From Phoenix dactylifera (lineage: Eukaryota > Streptophyta > Magnoliopsida > Arecales > Arecaceae): 64,000 bases of DNA. The stretch covers positions 9,334,475 to 9,398,474 of the forward strand of contig NC_052407.1 in the NCBI RefSeq assembly GCF_009389715.1, given 5' to 3'. Positions 12,599-24,180 of the stretch are shown piece after piece. The translations under genes were made by a program, and so were the position numbers. The first letter of the stretch is position 1, and each line of letters begins with the position of its first letter. The notes below the pieces were generated by a model. It worked only from the letters and a program-made list of their open reading frames with translations, did not search any database and was not told the DNA's origin.

Positions 12599-13453
12599 CA
12601 TCTTCCAAAGGCTCGGCCTCGAGGACCTCACCCTCGGCGTGCCCTTCTTGTGCAAGTCCTGGTATCGAGCCTCCCTCGATCCCCTCTGCTGGAGAGTGCT
12701 CGACTTGGAGCCGTTGGATTTCATGCCATGGAGCAAATTCACGAAGAGATTCATGACGCAGTACTCTCTGCACCATTTTTCCTTCAGCGGCTTCATGAAA
12801 CTGGTGGCCATGCGAAGTCGTGGATCGGCCATCGAGCTCCGCTTCCCTCCGGTCTTCGGTGCATCCATGCATGACTTGTTCCATGCTTCATCCGAGTAAG
12901 TACAGTCTTCTTTCCTGCTGCCCGTTACCAGGATTAGAGTACTGAAGGTGTTATATATGAACTGATTGTTAGCAGATGGCCAGGGCTGAAGAAGGTTGTC
13001 TTGCCGAACTTGTTGATGGAAGATGAGGTGCACATTCCTGAGCTCGTAGCGAAATGGAAGGAGCTCGAATTGCTCGAGATGCAATCGAAGCCAGCTTCTT
13101 TCTCGGAGATGGTCACCGAAATCAGCCGTAACTGCAAGAACTTTGCTGGCTTGAGGATGTTTGGGTCCATCAAGAAGGATGATGTATTAGCTATTGTCAG
13201 GCTCCTTCCAAAGTTGAAGCACTTGTGTTTTGACAAGTCTTACTTGCCCAAGGAGCAGCTGTTGATGATTATGGATGGATGTAAAGAACTGGAGAAATTG
13301 AGTGTCAAGGATTGTATTGGTTTTGAGGCTGATGAGGAGGTCATGAGAAAGACTTCGGGAATCAAAATTTTTGAGAGTGAGGGCTCTAAGCTATTTGATG
13401 ATTCTGGTTATGATACTGATGAGTGTGATCCACTCTATGTACATGTCATATGA
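12549..13453 (+). CDS. F-box/LRR-repeat protein, At3g48880-like (long copy 1)
   Basis: Two exons, 12549-12895 and 12976-13453, give 274 aa. The intron is 80 bp with GTAAGT at 12896 and AG at 12975, in phase 2. Residues about 8-50 form an F-box (WEEMDMDCLVNIFQRL, then CKSWYRASLDPLCW), the part that binds Skp1 in an SCF ubiquitin ligase. Exon 2 opens with WPGLKKVVLP and continues with LRR-like units (KELELLEM, NFAGLRMFG, LPKLKHLCF, CKELEKLSVKDCIGF), the likely substrate-binding half. The acidic tail ends YVHVI. The start is the first ATG just before the conserved RRWEE segment, matching its paralogues at 21490 and 39620. Exon lengths (347 and 478 bp) are identical to the gene at 21490. The substrate is unknown. 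The family call comes from the F-box plus the CP.L..V.LP-type LRR opening; I am sure of F-box/LRR, less so of the exact subfamily. Confidence 0.9.
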
Positions 13454-15551
13454 TGGTGGTTGTAGCTTCAAAGGTTGGTATTTTTTTGTGGTCCAATTAC
13501 TTGCTGATGAATTAGAGTACTAGTTCAGGAGAGTTTCTTCCAGGCTCTTCTTCTTTAGTGCAAAGCGTTGTTATCATCCAACAAAATGAGCAGGAATGGG
13601 AAGTCATGCGTTGAGATGGATCGAGTGTGATTCTTCCCCTTTTTGTTTTCAAGTGTGGTGTTTCTCTTTGAAGCAGCTCACTTGTCCCTTTCCTTTAGAG
13701 CTTTTACTACCGTAATGGTTGACAACACTGGCCCGCTCCTACAATGCAAGGCCACAGCTCACTCCACTATGGAGAAATAGATTACTATAAACTAAGAGGA
13801 CGAGAACTCCATGCGCTTGTTTGCGGCTAATTCTTGCTTGGCCTAATTAATGACCTATGAGAAATTCCACAGTGGGTGCCTTGGGATGTCCTTGACGGTT
13901 TCATTGTGGATGGATCTTTGCGTCGAGTCAAAGAAAAGAATCTGATGTGATCTATAGGCCTTATTTTATTGCTCGAGAAAAATGAGGCTGCTAATTAAAT
14001 TGATGGTTAGGCAGGAAACATAAAAGCAAGTGTGCCTTGCAGTTTAGTTGATGGGGGCATGTATCCATACTTGATGTATTATTAAAATAGGTACTAAGAG
14101 GTGCAAAGAGGGGAGGAGACAAGAAGAAATGGGGATTCCGAGCAATTCAAGAATATGTGGATAAATATAACTTCTGTTTTGAGAAAGAAAAAAAGAACCA
14201 TCAACATGCATGCAATTGCTTTAGCAGTTGCTTCTGGCTCTATTTTTGTATTTATTACTAAAGTTTATTAACCCATTTCTTCGCAAAGGTTCTCTATAAG
14301 GGCAAAGGTTCTCTATAAGAGTATGAATCTATTGCATTGCGCGAATCGCATCGCATCGCAGAATACTGTGCAGCACTTGATGATTACCATCGGGTACAAA
14401 CAAGATGATCTTATATGTCATACATGACCATCTATCTCTTAATGGTGGCCATCAAGTACCGCACAATATTATATAATATAAACAACTTATTGTAGAGGTT
14501 CCTAAATTTCTCTAGAAATATTAAGCTTATTACACTTTCCAGGTATAACAAAATAATAGCTTGTTCCATTTGGATGCATGACTCTCCGTATACATATAAC
14601 CATTTAAAAATTGAGATTTTGCGCTTTCATTTTGGGCAACTTCTCTTTCAACCACACGTCATATTTCTTCGCTTTCTTGCCTTTTCCAATATTGACCATA
14701 TACTAAGCTCTTTACAAGTTTGCTTATGCCATTGATTTTAAGTTGTTGATTAGATTATTTTGTTTACTTTACCCCATCTAGGTGCTTTGTTTTCTATAGA
14801 TCTATATAAACATAAGATTACATTGGGTGGCTCAATTCTTGCTTATGTTTTATGCATTTGGTTACAACCAACACTATTTCCTTTGCTCCAAAAGAAGCTT
14901 CTTTGAGCTGCCATAGGTCTTGGCTTTGGCCATTTGTCTTTACTAACATATCTAGAGACTCTGCGGACTTCACAGAAATCCCACTAGTATGCATAAAATG
15001 GTCAATTTTGTTGATTTTTCCCTTGATGTAGCCTCTGTAGAAGTTCAAAGCCTATCCGACTCTGTTTCCTTCTAAGAACAAAAGGTCTCTGTAACAATCT
15101 AATGTTCATGATCTCTTTTCAGAATTTTTCTTTTTAAAACCTGCCGCAATCAATACATTTTGTTATTCTTTTACTTGGCGTAATTAATTTGGTTTTGTTC
15201 TCTTACCAATCAAGTTAATCCAAAGTCAAACATATCGAAGAAGATCGTAATCCAAGGAAAAGGATGTATAATTTTCAAGTTTACAGATAAAATTTGGAAA
15301 CATTAATTGGCCTCTCGTAGCAGAGCTAGAATGGACTGTTAACATGGTCGCTCTCCAACCTTTCAACATTCTTGTGTCATTGTTTGGCGAGCCGGCTCAG
15401 GCGAGCCCCCCAAGTCATGATTGCACCACACACACGTCATGGTTGGACAAAACTAAGGCCCCATCAAGTCATGCTGATCATTAAATAAAAGCAATAGGTT
15501 ACCCACCTTACATTTGGAACAGGTTGCACTTGTAAACTTTGGGCTAACCGT
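13454..15551. other. 3' flank of F-box copy 1 and intergenic DNA
   Basis: The 3' UTR of the F-box gene should occupy the first few hundred bases. No further gene was recognised. A 21-base unit containing GCAAAGGTTCTCTATAAG is present twice in tandem near 14284-14325, followed by a short CGCAT repeat near 14340. Confidence 0.45.
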
Positions 15552-15567
15552 CATTAGTTCACCATTC
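15552..15567. repeat. Left 16-bp target-site duplication of the LINE
   Basis: CATTAGTTCACCATTC, identical to 16418-16433, immediately before the T-rich tail complement. Confidence 0.85.
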
Positions 15568-16417
15568 TTTTCTTCACGTTTCTTCTTCTTCTTCTTTTTT
15601 TTCCTATATAACGGCGGCCCAGAAACGACTAAGGTAAATACGGCCAACAAAATTAGAAAATAAAATATAACGTAAAGGCAGTGGCACAACCACGTGCTCT
15701 GTCCAGATGAAGCCTACGGAGTGATGAGCCGTATAGGACGTAACCCAGTCTGCAGCGTCGTTCGCCTCCCGATAAGCATGCATGATCTGGTAGGAGCCAC
15801 ACTTCTTCAGTGCTCTATGAATATTGTAGAGCAGTGGCCGGTCCTCGACTAAGCAACCCCGGCCCTGTATCCAGTCAATCACCGTGATCAAGTCCCCCTC
15901 GAGAAGAAGCCAGTCCACGCCCAGTATCCGTCTCGTATAGGAGACACCCTCCTAGGCGGCTCGAAGCTCAACGCATACTACTGACGAGTCGAAAATTCGC
16001 CGCCCCCGGCCGCCACCAGTCTGGCATCATGGTCTTTGATAATAAATCTCGCGCCTCCGCGGCTCCCGTCCTCAGCTACGCTGCCGTCGAAGTTCATATT
16101 TAGAAAACCGGGGGTGGGGCACCCAGGAGACTAATATAGGTCTAGATGCTACAAGAGCAAAATGGGGGCCCTAGATGTCCCTGATCAACCCAATAGGTGA
16201 AACCTCAGTAATGTCGGTGATCTCTGTCGCATGCAGTAGTGCTAGGCCTGCCACCACCCTCGGGTGAGGGCTGACACCCTCGAAGACTCATGCATTCTTA
16301 TCTAGCCAACAATGGTAAGCCAGATAGGCATCACGAGTTTTTCTCTCCTCCGGTCCAGACCCCCGAGCCGAGGCCTCCAGATGTCGCAGAAACTCCTTAG
16401 TAGATGCCCACATCTGC
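15568..16417 (-). mobile_element. 5'-truncated LINE (non-LTR retrotransposon) with target-site duplication
   Basis: A 16-bp direct repeat, CATTAGTTCACCATTC, flanks the insert at 15552-15567 and 16418-16433. Directly inside the left copy is a T-rich run (rc of a poly-A tail), as expected for a LINE lying on the minus strand. The minus strand encodes the 3' end of plant LINE ORF2: an RNase H-like domain with NFDGSV and later LLLEGDLITVIDWIQGRG and HAYREANDAADWV, the last two in the open frame at 15604-15918. The upstream part is interrupted by stops and at least one frame change between the NFDGS and LLLEGD segments. The 5' truncation at about 850 bp is usual for LINE insertions. It is a dead copy. 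Confidence 0.85.
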
Positions 16418-16433
16418 CATTAGTTCACCATTC
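16418..16433. repeat. Right 16-bp target-site duplication of the LINE
   Basis: CATTAGTTCACCATTC, identical to 15552-15567. The perfect match suggests the insertion is not very old. Confidence 0.85.
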
Positions 16434-17040
16434 CAAGAACCCCCTCCACCTGCGTATGAGCCATGAATTGGCTTCTTTTCCACAGACCTACTTTTGTGGT
16501 GGCTTGGCCCTAAGAATGCAATTCAAAATAAAGGAAAGGACTCAAACTTCTTGTTTTAGCTTGAACAGACCTGAATCAACTTGACAGAGTCTGGCAGGCA
16601 GAACGGCAATGCAAAACAATAATGAGATGCTGAGATTGGGCACCCATTTGATACATGTGGCAGGGGTTCACAGTCTAGATCAGGCTGATTTACTTGGCCA
16701 AGATCCCTCCGGTCCACTATCCTCATGCTTATGCTTATTGTAATATTAATTTTAGGGAGAATTTTATGTGGGATATGCTCTGGTCATCTAAGTCACATAG
16801 GTTATATATATATAAATAATTTTAAAGAAAATACAAACGTCGGAAAGATTCACAATCACCATATATAAATGCCTAGGTAGTTAAGGGGTAAATTTAGGAT
16901 AGCCAAATTCACTACAGAAGTAGGCTAGAAAGGATGTTGATAGATGGTAAGACATATAACTAAATGTAATTTGAATATCTTTGATATAAGAGAATAATGA
17001 AATAGACTTACCTAGTAAAAAGTCAGCAGAAGTTAAGAAG
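16434..17040. other. Intergenic, no gene seen
   Basis: AT-rich sequence without recognised coding content. A TATA-rich microsatellite-like patch lies at about 16803-16820. Confidence 0.4.
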
Positions 17041-19560
17041 GATCATGTGATGGTTGGGTCTACTTGATCAGCCAAGTGCTGAGATGGCCCAAGCCACAAT
17101 ATAGCGAGAAAAAAATCAGCTGGGCACATGCCTCGCACATACCTCATGCATACCTAGCAGGTGGAAGACTGCCGATGGGGGTCTTCTTCCTCAACGACTC
17201 TCGACTTTTAGAGGCTGTTGGAGGCTAGAATAATCCTAGCTTCCACCTTTCGTTTAAGAGTACTCTACCCCTCCTTCGAGCCTCACCATCGACGGTCGTC
17301 GATTACCATCCCTTTTCTCTCTCTCTCTCTCTCTCTCCTTCCTTTTGAGAGCCATTGCCTAGGTTTACTGTGCCCACTAGAATCACAGTCAAAACTCTCA
17401 TCGAAGATAAGGTATGAGGCCCCCAAACCCTCTATATTCCCTTCCCCTAACCTTCCCCTTTTTTGTTGAGTGATTATGGCCGAATTCCAGTGAGAAATCA
17501 CTAGAAATCAAGGCAGGAACTGCTCTCTTGTTTCTACCCTATTTTTGGCTATTTTCTCTATTTTTCTCACGGACCGCCATTGTCACTGGCTATTGGTAGC
17601 TACCAAACGATATTGTGGGCTGCGGCCTTCTATCACCGCCACCATACAATCCCTAACCCTCTTCTTCTTCCTTTGACTTTTAGCCGAATCTAAGGATCTC
17701 CTATTCAGCCATGTTTCTTAGGTCGATTATGTGCCTCTTTTGCACTGATCACAGTCACCACCACCGCTGGCACAACATTTGCTGGACTATGGACCCTAAT
17801 TGACTTAGTAAAGAATTCCTGACCCGTCCTAGGTACTAGGCAACATGTCGACCCCTCACCACCTGTCCATGCTAGGCATAGCTAGACTGTACTATCATTA
17901 ATCCCTATTTTGTTACATGTACCCAAGTACGCTTTTTGTTTTATAGTTTGAACAATTGGATTACCCACATCATACTGACCCAAGCTGTTAGATGCAGCTA
18001 TCTAGTTGGCCCTATCCTTACTTCACCCCAATTGTTAACAAGTATCCTTGAAACCCATTATTGACGATCCCTATCATACAATCTTTTCCCCAATCAAGTT
18101 CTTATTTGTTGATCCACCAGCTGAATTACTCAAATCTGACCTATCTAGGGTGATTAGACACCGTAGCTCGACCAACCGTGCTCTTGTTCTCTCTCTTGAT
18201 ATTTTACCACCATTAAAGTTGTTGAACAACAATTACTTAGGTATTAAATGGTTTTGAATAGGTTTGGTCAATTCGTTTAATTGAGTTTTGATGTTACACG
18301 GTGAAAGATGTAAATAATCCTACTACTTCTTACTAGTTTGTGTACTACTGATTGTTTTCAATTCTTAAAACTTTATAAAAGATGAAACAAATGTTCGACA
18401 TTGATGATCTCATGCTTTTTTCAAATTTAAGGATCAAGCATGGTATCATGAAAATCATGATTTGTTATACAAGAATGATTCCATGAATGTTTTAATGTTA
18501 ATGACTTGTTTATGAATCATGAACTCTACATTACAAAAATTTGCAATTTGTTATGAAAAGAATGATTGCATGATTGTTTTTGTTTAACAACTTATTATGA
18601 CTTATTTATGGACTATGAACTCTATAAAGTCATTTAATATCTTTCAACTTATTTATTCCTGTATGATTTAAGAAAAAATATTTTAAGAAAATATAATCGA
18701 AGGTTCTCAGATAGCTATATACAACCCCTAGAAGTGGGGTAGATTGATATTTGGAACTAGTTCCCTACAACTCTGCCAATGGATAATAGTAGTTGGTATA
18801 CGATCCTACCACCTAGTAATATTAGTTAGTGTACAATCCTACTAGTGGTTAATAACAAATAGTGTACAACCCTCCTAGTGGGTAATAGTGATTGATATTT
18901 TGCGGACTACTATCTAGTCACGGGTATTAATAGTGACCTAAGCATTTATTTTGAGAGAAATAATTTGAACTAGGACATGGCTAAATGGTAAATGATTTAT
19001 GACTTTATTTATGTTAGATACCTAGAACTAGCTTTATGAAATCTACAAAGTTTATGCATGCACTATGGCATGATTGGTTTTACGACCTAGCTTGATATAT
19101 ACTACTATGAAATATTTATTTTGCAATGAAAATTATTTTCTCTAAATGATATATTGATTCATATAAAAACTTATACTTGATCTGGTAAAGTGATGTAAGA
19201 TTTATTAATTGAGTTGGATAACTCACTCTTATTTCTATCCTTTTCAAAATGGGGAGTGATCTAGGGATGAACTTCATGCTAAGAGACTTTTGTAGCATAA
19301 TTTTAATTTGTTGGTTGATTATGGACTTAGCTGATGATTTATAGATTTTTGAAATTTTGGGATTTTGAACATTTGACTTTTAGGTTTAGAAAATATGTAC
19401 AAGCAACTTATTTTTACTTAATTAATGGGAAATTGTGGACCACTTTTTATTATATTTCATATGAGATGAATTTTCATACTAGTTTACTATAGTTGGCTTT
19501 ATGTTATTGTAGGCTATACCCTATGGTAACAAGGCTGTATCATGTTCCAGATTTTGGCAT
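17041..19560 (+). mobile_element. Probable LTR-retroelement-derived fossil (LTR-like)
   Basis: There is no open protein domain. A CT-rich leader-like block (17160-17470, with (CT)n at 17316-17338) is followed by long AT-rich DNA, short tandem repeats (18766-18905) and a phrase near 19190-19235 about TTAATTGAGTTGGATAACTC. Segments such as CTGCCAATGGATAATAG match, with divergence, the minus strand of 44024-45410 (CTGCCAGTGGATATAAAG). Both look like decayed copies of related LTR sequence, in opposite orientation. Ends and superfamily could not be fixed. It is broken and seems old. Confidence 0.35.
18766..18905. repeat. Short tandem repeat, about four units of 33-40 bp
   Basis: The phrase TAGTNNNNGTATACNATCCTAC, with variants GTGTACAATCCTACTAGTGG and GTGTACAACCCTCCTAGTGG, recurs about four times. 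The units are diverged. They lie within the LTR-like fossil at 17041-19560. Confidence 0.7.
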
Positions 19561-20087
19561 AACATATCAAAGAAAGACAAGGTCTAAAATTAGTTTGAAA
19601 AGCGTTTTTATTTTGTCATAGTGAATAGGTTGCAAAGCTCCGTGACAACGTGCAGAAAAGTCAACTTTAAAGTAAATATATGATAATTTTGGAACAAAAC
19701 TAGCGTAAGATTTGAAGGCTTTAAAGAAAACATCTAGTGTGATTTAGGGAAATATCTAGTGCAATTTTTCATGTATTCTTAAAAAAAGGAAACAAGAAAC
19801 ACGAGCAAAGACTTCGTCAATTAGGGGGGAAAAATCAATAATTCGAAGCTTCCATATGAACCTTTCATAAAAGGCGGTGCATGTACTTGTACAGAAAAAG
19901 TTCAAACTTGGGAAGGAATAAGAAAAAAAGACAAAGAAAGATATAAGATCTAATGTTTTCATTTCAAATAAATTGAAACAGAACTGACGGGAATAAGATT
20001 ATTCACACTTCTACCCAAATAGATGCAATAAGTCTCTCCTGTGAACTCATGAATCACAGCTCAAGGCTAAGTTTCATCAATTCTTTG

Positions 20088-20561
20088 TAGGGGTGAAATC
20101 GGATTGGATACAGATTGGATACTAATATATCTATATTTATATTTATTTTATTTGATGAATATAGATATAGATTCGGATGTTAGCCGGATGCAAAAATTTA
20201 TATTATATTTATTTTAAACGGATACGATGTAAATTGGATACTAAAAGTATGGATACAAGAACGAACATAAATTGGATAATTTAACTTTATGACTACAAAA
20301 TCAAAAATATTACTAAGTGGATGATAAATCAAGTTAATAGCATATTAATATGGTCATTTATTTTTCTTAAAAGTTTATAAGTACTATATAAAATTAAATA
20401 GGATTATAAATATAATTGGATATTCAAATACATATCGGACAATTATCTATGGATATGGATATAGATATAAATACTAGTCGAATACTCAAATTTTTATCTA
20501 TATTCGGATAGATTACGAAAATAGATCTGAATGGATATTATTCGATCCACATTTATCCCTA
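20088..20561. mobile_element. hAT-type MITE, AT-rich, 474 bp
   Basis: The left end is TAGGGGTGAAATCGGAT. The right end read inward is TAGGGATAAATGTGGAT, an imperfect terminal inverted repeat. Flanking 8-bp sequences ATTCTTTG (20080-20087) and ATTTTTTG (20562-20569) differ at one base, fitting the 8-bp target duplication of hAT elements. The interior consists of GGATA/TGGAT-type words in both orientations and has no coding frame. A related but decayed copy may lie at about 32880-33130. Confidence 0.75.
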
Positions 20562-20894
20562 ATTTTTTGTGGACTAAGTATAACCTATGGAACAGTGAAT
20601 TGTCCACAATGACCTTGATAGAAACATGTGAAACCATCATACATCGTGAAGAAACCTTGGCTTGGGCCAGTCAAAATCACGAGGTTTTGACCCGTGGACC
20701 CTCCCATTTGTTCCAAACATTTGAGGTCCACAAAAATTTCCCACGTCGGCCACGACCCTAATATCACAACAATCAACTTAAGCTCCGAGACAATTATGAG
20801 GTAGAAGTAGTCTTCGTTTTGCGCACAAAATTCTTAATTTCTGATGGGTAATGTACACCTATCTTTCTCAAGAATACAAGGACATGATCACCTA

Positions 20895-21373
20895 GGGACT
20901 CGTTTAGTTTGCGGAAAAAAAAGAAGAAAAAGTATGGCAAATAAAAAATAATAATAATAAACCTCTTATTTGATTGGAGTTTTACAAAAATGAGAGATGA
21001 AAAAGTAGCATTCTCATGAAAATAAGATTTTCTTGTTTCATGGAAAAGAAAAACTCATGAGAAACATTAAAAAGCTACTTTTCTACCGGTTGAAAATTGG
21101 AATCCTTTTGTCTTTTCTAAAACAACTATTTAGCCATCAAAATCCATAAATAAGATCTTTTTTTATTAAGGATATAATTATTTCATACAACTTTTTCAAA
21201 AAAAAAAGAGCATATGCTGAACCAAATATAAATCATTTTAGAATAACCACTTTCCTATAGTCAACTAAATATACCAAAATTATTTTTTTAGACACATATT
21301 CTCAGAAATCAACTTTTTCGAAAAAATATTCTGACCAGAAAATTTTTTTTCTGCAAACCAAAAAAAAAAGTCC
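20895..21373. mobile_element. Diverged PIF/Harbinger-type (Tourist-like) MITE
   Basis: The left end is GGGACTCGTTTAGTTTGCGG. The right end read inward gives GGACTTTTTTTTTTGGTTTGC, related to the sharper TIR of the copy at 22588-23068. Internal phrases such as CTCTTATTTGATTGGAGTTTT and CATGAGAAACAT also match that copy. Flanking trinucleotides are CTA and TTA. It ends 117 bases before the start codon of the F-box gene at 21490, so it sits in that gene's promoter or leader. Confidence 0.7.
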
Positions 21374-21489
21374 TTAATGTGATAATATTTAGATTCTACG
21401 CCTCTAGAGATTTCTCCATTGAAGTGGTCCTAAAGAACCGTCTTCCTGTTTTTCCGCAGCCAGGTTTTGAGGACGGATGTAGAACAGAC

Positions 21490-22405
21490 ATGGCTGAGGG
21501 AAGGAGATGGGAAGCCATGGAGTTCGACTGCTTGGTTAACATCTTTCAGAGACTCGGCATCGAAGAACTGACTCTTGGTGTGCCCTTCGTGTGCAAATCA
21601 TGGTATCGAGCTTCTCTCGATCCCATCTGCTGGAAAGTGCTCAACTTCCAGGAGTTAGACTTCATGCCATGGAGCAATTTCTCAAAGAGATTCATGAGAC
21701 AGTACTCTCTGCACCATTTCTCCTTCTCAGGTTTCATGAAGTTAGCCATCAACCGCAGCCATGGAGATGTTGTTGAGCTTAGATTTCCTCTGTTGTTTGG
21801 TGCTTCATTGAAGGACTTAGTTCATGCTTCAGATCGGCAAGGACTAAGAACCTATGCCTATTGCTGTTGTTGCTGAGGTTTAAGGCTTTTACTTCACTTA
21901 ATCTAAATCATTATGTGATGCTTGCAGGTGTCCTATATTGAAGATAGCTGTCCTGCCTAAACTAATGTTGGAGGATGAAGAACACATTCCTGAACTTGTA
22001 GGGAAATGGAAGGATCTCGAGCAGCTTGAGATGGAATCGAAGCCTTCATCTTTCTCAGAAATTGCCACCCAGATCAGTCTTAATTGCCAGAGTTTCAATG
22101 GACTAAGGATGTTTGGTTCTATAAAGAAGGAAGATGTGTTGGCTATCACAAAGTCCCTTCCAAAGATCAAGTATCTGTGCCTTAGCAGGTCATATTTGTG
22201 CAAGAAAGAGTTGCTAGCAATAGTGGATGGTTGCAAAGAGCTGGAGAAACTGATTGTGAACGACTGCGTCGGCTTTGAAGCAGATGAGGAGGTTCTGAAA
22301 AGGGCCTCTACTATCACAACCTTCGAGCACAACGGATCAAAATTATATGTTGATTTTGGATATGATACTGATGACTGTGATCTCCATTATGTGCATGTTA
22401 TATGA
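21490..22405 (+). CDS. F-box/LRR-repeat protein, At3g48880-like (long copy 2), with GC-AG intron
   Basis: Exons 21490-21836 and 21928-22405 give 274 aa, with exon lengths exactly equal to those of the gene at 12549. The F-box covers residues about 8-50 (EAMEFDCLVNIFQRLG, CKSWYRASLDPICW). Exon 2 gives CPILKIAVLPKL and LRR-like units (KDLEQLEM, SFNGLRMFG, LPKIKYLCL, CKELEKLIVNDCVGF), and the tail ends YVHVI. The 91-bp intron begins GCAAGG at 21837, not GT. No GT nearby keeps the phase and the conserved SD-R-CP junction, so I call a GC-AG intron. Without splicing the frame stops after about 15 extra residues. The frame is open upstream of the ATG, but the paralogues support M at 21490. Predicted role: SCF substrate receptor. 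It is the closest relative of the gene at 12549 in this window. Confidence 0.88.
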
Positions 22406-22587
22406 TGATCATAATTATAGGGAGGTTGTTGTTTTGTGCTCCTTTCTTACTGGTGCCATCATATGGAATCTTCTTCTAGTTTTATTAATGAGACTGGACT
22501 ATAGGGAAATTCAAGAGACTAATTGAGATTCTCAAGGTCCAAAATTTTGTATACCACCTACAACTTGGAAATCCAAAGAAAGCTTTA

Positions 22588-23068
22588 GGGCTCGTTTGGT
22601 TCGCAGGAAAAGGAGGGGGGAAAGTGTGGTCAACGGGAAAGTAATGAAATGCCTCTTGTTTGGTTGGAGTTTTCAAAGGAGAGAGATGGGAAAGTTGTAT
22701 TCCCATGGGAATATGATTCCCACATTTCATGGGAAAGTCTTTCCCATGAGAAACATGGGAAAGTTACTTTCCCATGAGGTGGGAATCACTCCTTTTTTAT
22801 TTTTTCCCAAAAAGACCCTTCAGCATTAAAGAAGCATTAAAGAGGCATTAAAGACCTAATTTTTATTAAGGGCATAATAGGAATTATACATAACTTTCCT
22901 AGGAAAGTGGATGGTCAACCAAACATAAGCACTTTGGAAATTTGTCACTTTCCCATGGTTAACCAAACATGCCAAAAGTACTTTCCTAGGGATCCTCTTC
23001 CTAGGAATCTGATTCCCAGGAATCATATTCCTAGGAGGGAAAATACTTCCCGCGAACCAAACGAGCCC
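22588..23068. mobile_element. PIF/Harbinger-type (Tourist-like) MITE, 481 bp
   Basis: The perfect 17-bp terminal inverted repeat GGGCTCGTTTGGTTCGC lies at both ends, flanked by TTA on each side (22585-22587 and 23069-23071), the 3-bp duplication typical of PIF/Harbinger. Interior phrases such as CATGGGAAAGT and TTCCTAGGAA repeat in both orientations. There is no transposase frame. It lies about 180 bases downstream of the stop of the F-box gene at 21490 and is better preserved than its relative at 20895-21373. Confidence 0.9.
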
Positions 23069-23071
23069 TTA

Positions 23072-24180
23072 ATGTCATTGTTGCCAATTAATGAAACCCC
23101 ACAGTAAATGAAATCAGATGGGATTAGTGATGACATATTCTCCCTCCTTATGACTAACAACATCCAACAAATATGACCTCCTATATCCAGCTATTGGTTT
23201 GTATCCTTTTACAGTGCACAGGGGCATAGAGAGTATGCTGTAAGAGTTATCAAGTTTATGGCACATAAATGTAGTCTACTGCTTTCTCATGGACGACTAC
23301 ATGTTCCCTGTTCATTTTTTGGTAGACTCCCTGTTGCTCTTCCATTTACAGAATGACCTTTCCATTCTTTGTCCAATGTAAACTCTTCCAAGAGTTCTTT
23401 CCTCAACTCATGAGAATTGGAAAGTGATGCTGTAGTCTTGGGTTAATCTTTTATGAGCCTGTCAAAATTAGTGGTCGGCTAAAAATACGGTTTCAAGAAC
23501 ATGGATTTGGATCATATAAACCGAAGAAAGATAATAATTCAGAAGGATAAAAGCGGAGAAGTTGGATAACACCCCACAATTTACTAAGGTTTGGACAGAA
23601 ACATTGCCCCAACCTCAATCAACATTTGAGAAGCACTCTTCAGAAGCTATATCATCTAGGTGAGCCTACGCCTTCTAATTAATTCCGAGTCAATTCGTCC
23701 ACAACATGAGATTCAACAAAGAAAAAATTCAGCCAGCTTGTTGATGAGCAGCATCGACTCGGTTCTGTCTAAATGCAAACATAGATTCAGCTCAGTTTCT
23801 AAGAGTTCATCAGCTCTCCAAATCGTAGAAATGGAAAATGCAAGTGTATTGTTAAAAGAATGTGGTCAATATATTGCATCAAATATGTATTCTTCTCTCT
23901 ATCCACCAAGCTTCACTAAGGTTATTTTAAGCTTCTGCAACCACCGTTGTCTAGTCAATGGGATCTGCACACATTGAGTTTGTGGTTGTCAGTGCTCTAG
24001 GTTTCTCTTCACTTTGATCCAATGAAAAAGACATCCATGGTCCTCATGTTTTTCCACTAGGCTGTCCCACTTCTTTCTCTTCTCCTTGGCCTTAGGCTCT
24101 ATTTCTCATACAAGTCCTGGGCTATGCTGTGAAATAATAATAGATGTCAGATATTAAGGACAGTTGTTTTGCTAATTTTG
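23072..24180. other. Intergenic, no gene seen
   Basis: A 105-codon frame at 23660-23977 has no recognised domain, no paralogue in the window and Ser-rich composition. I do not call it a gene. Confidence 0.4.

Noticed and set aside
12097-13236. Overlapping frames around the first F-box gene on both strands
   Set aside because: They are antisense or off-frame shadows of the GC-rich F-box exons, or lie in the promoter. None has a recognisable domain.
23660-23977. A 105-codon plus-strand frame that might be a gene
   Set aside because: No domain, no paralogue in the window, and composition like random sequence. It is also not the missing exon 1 of the relic at 24181.
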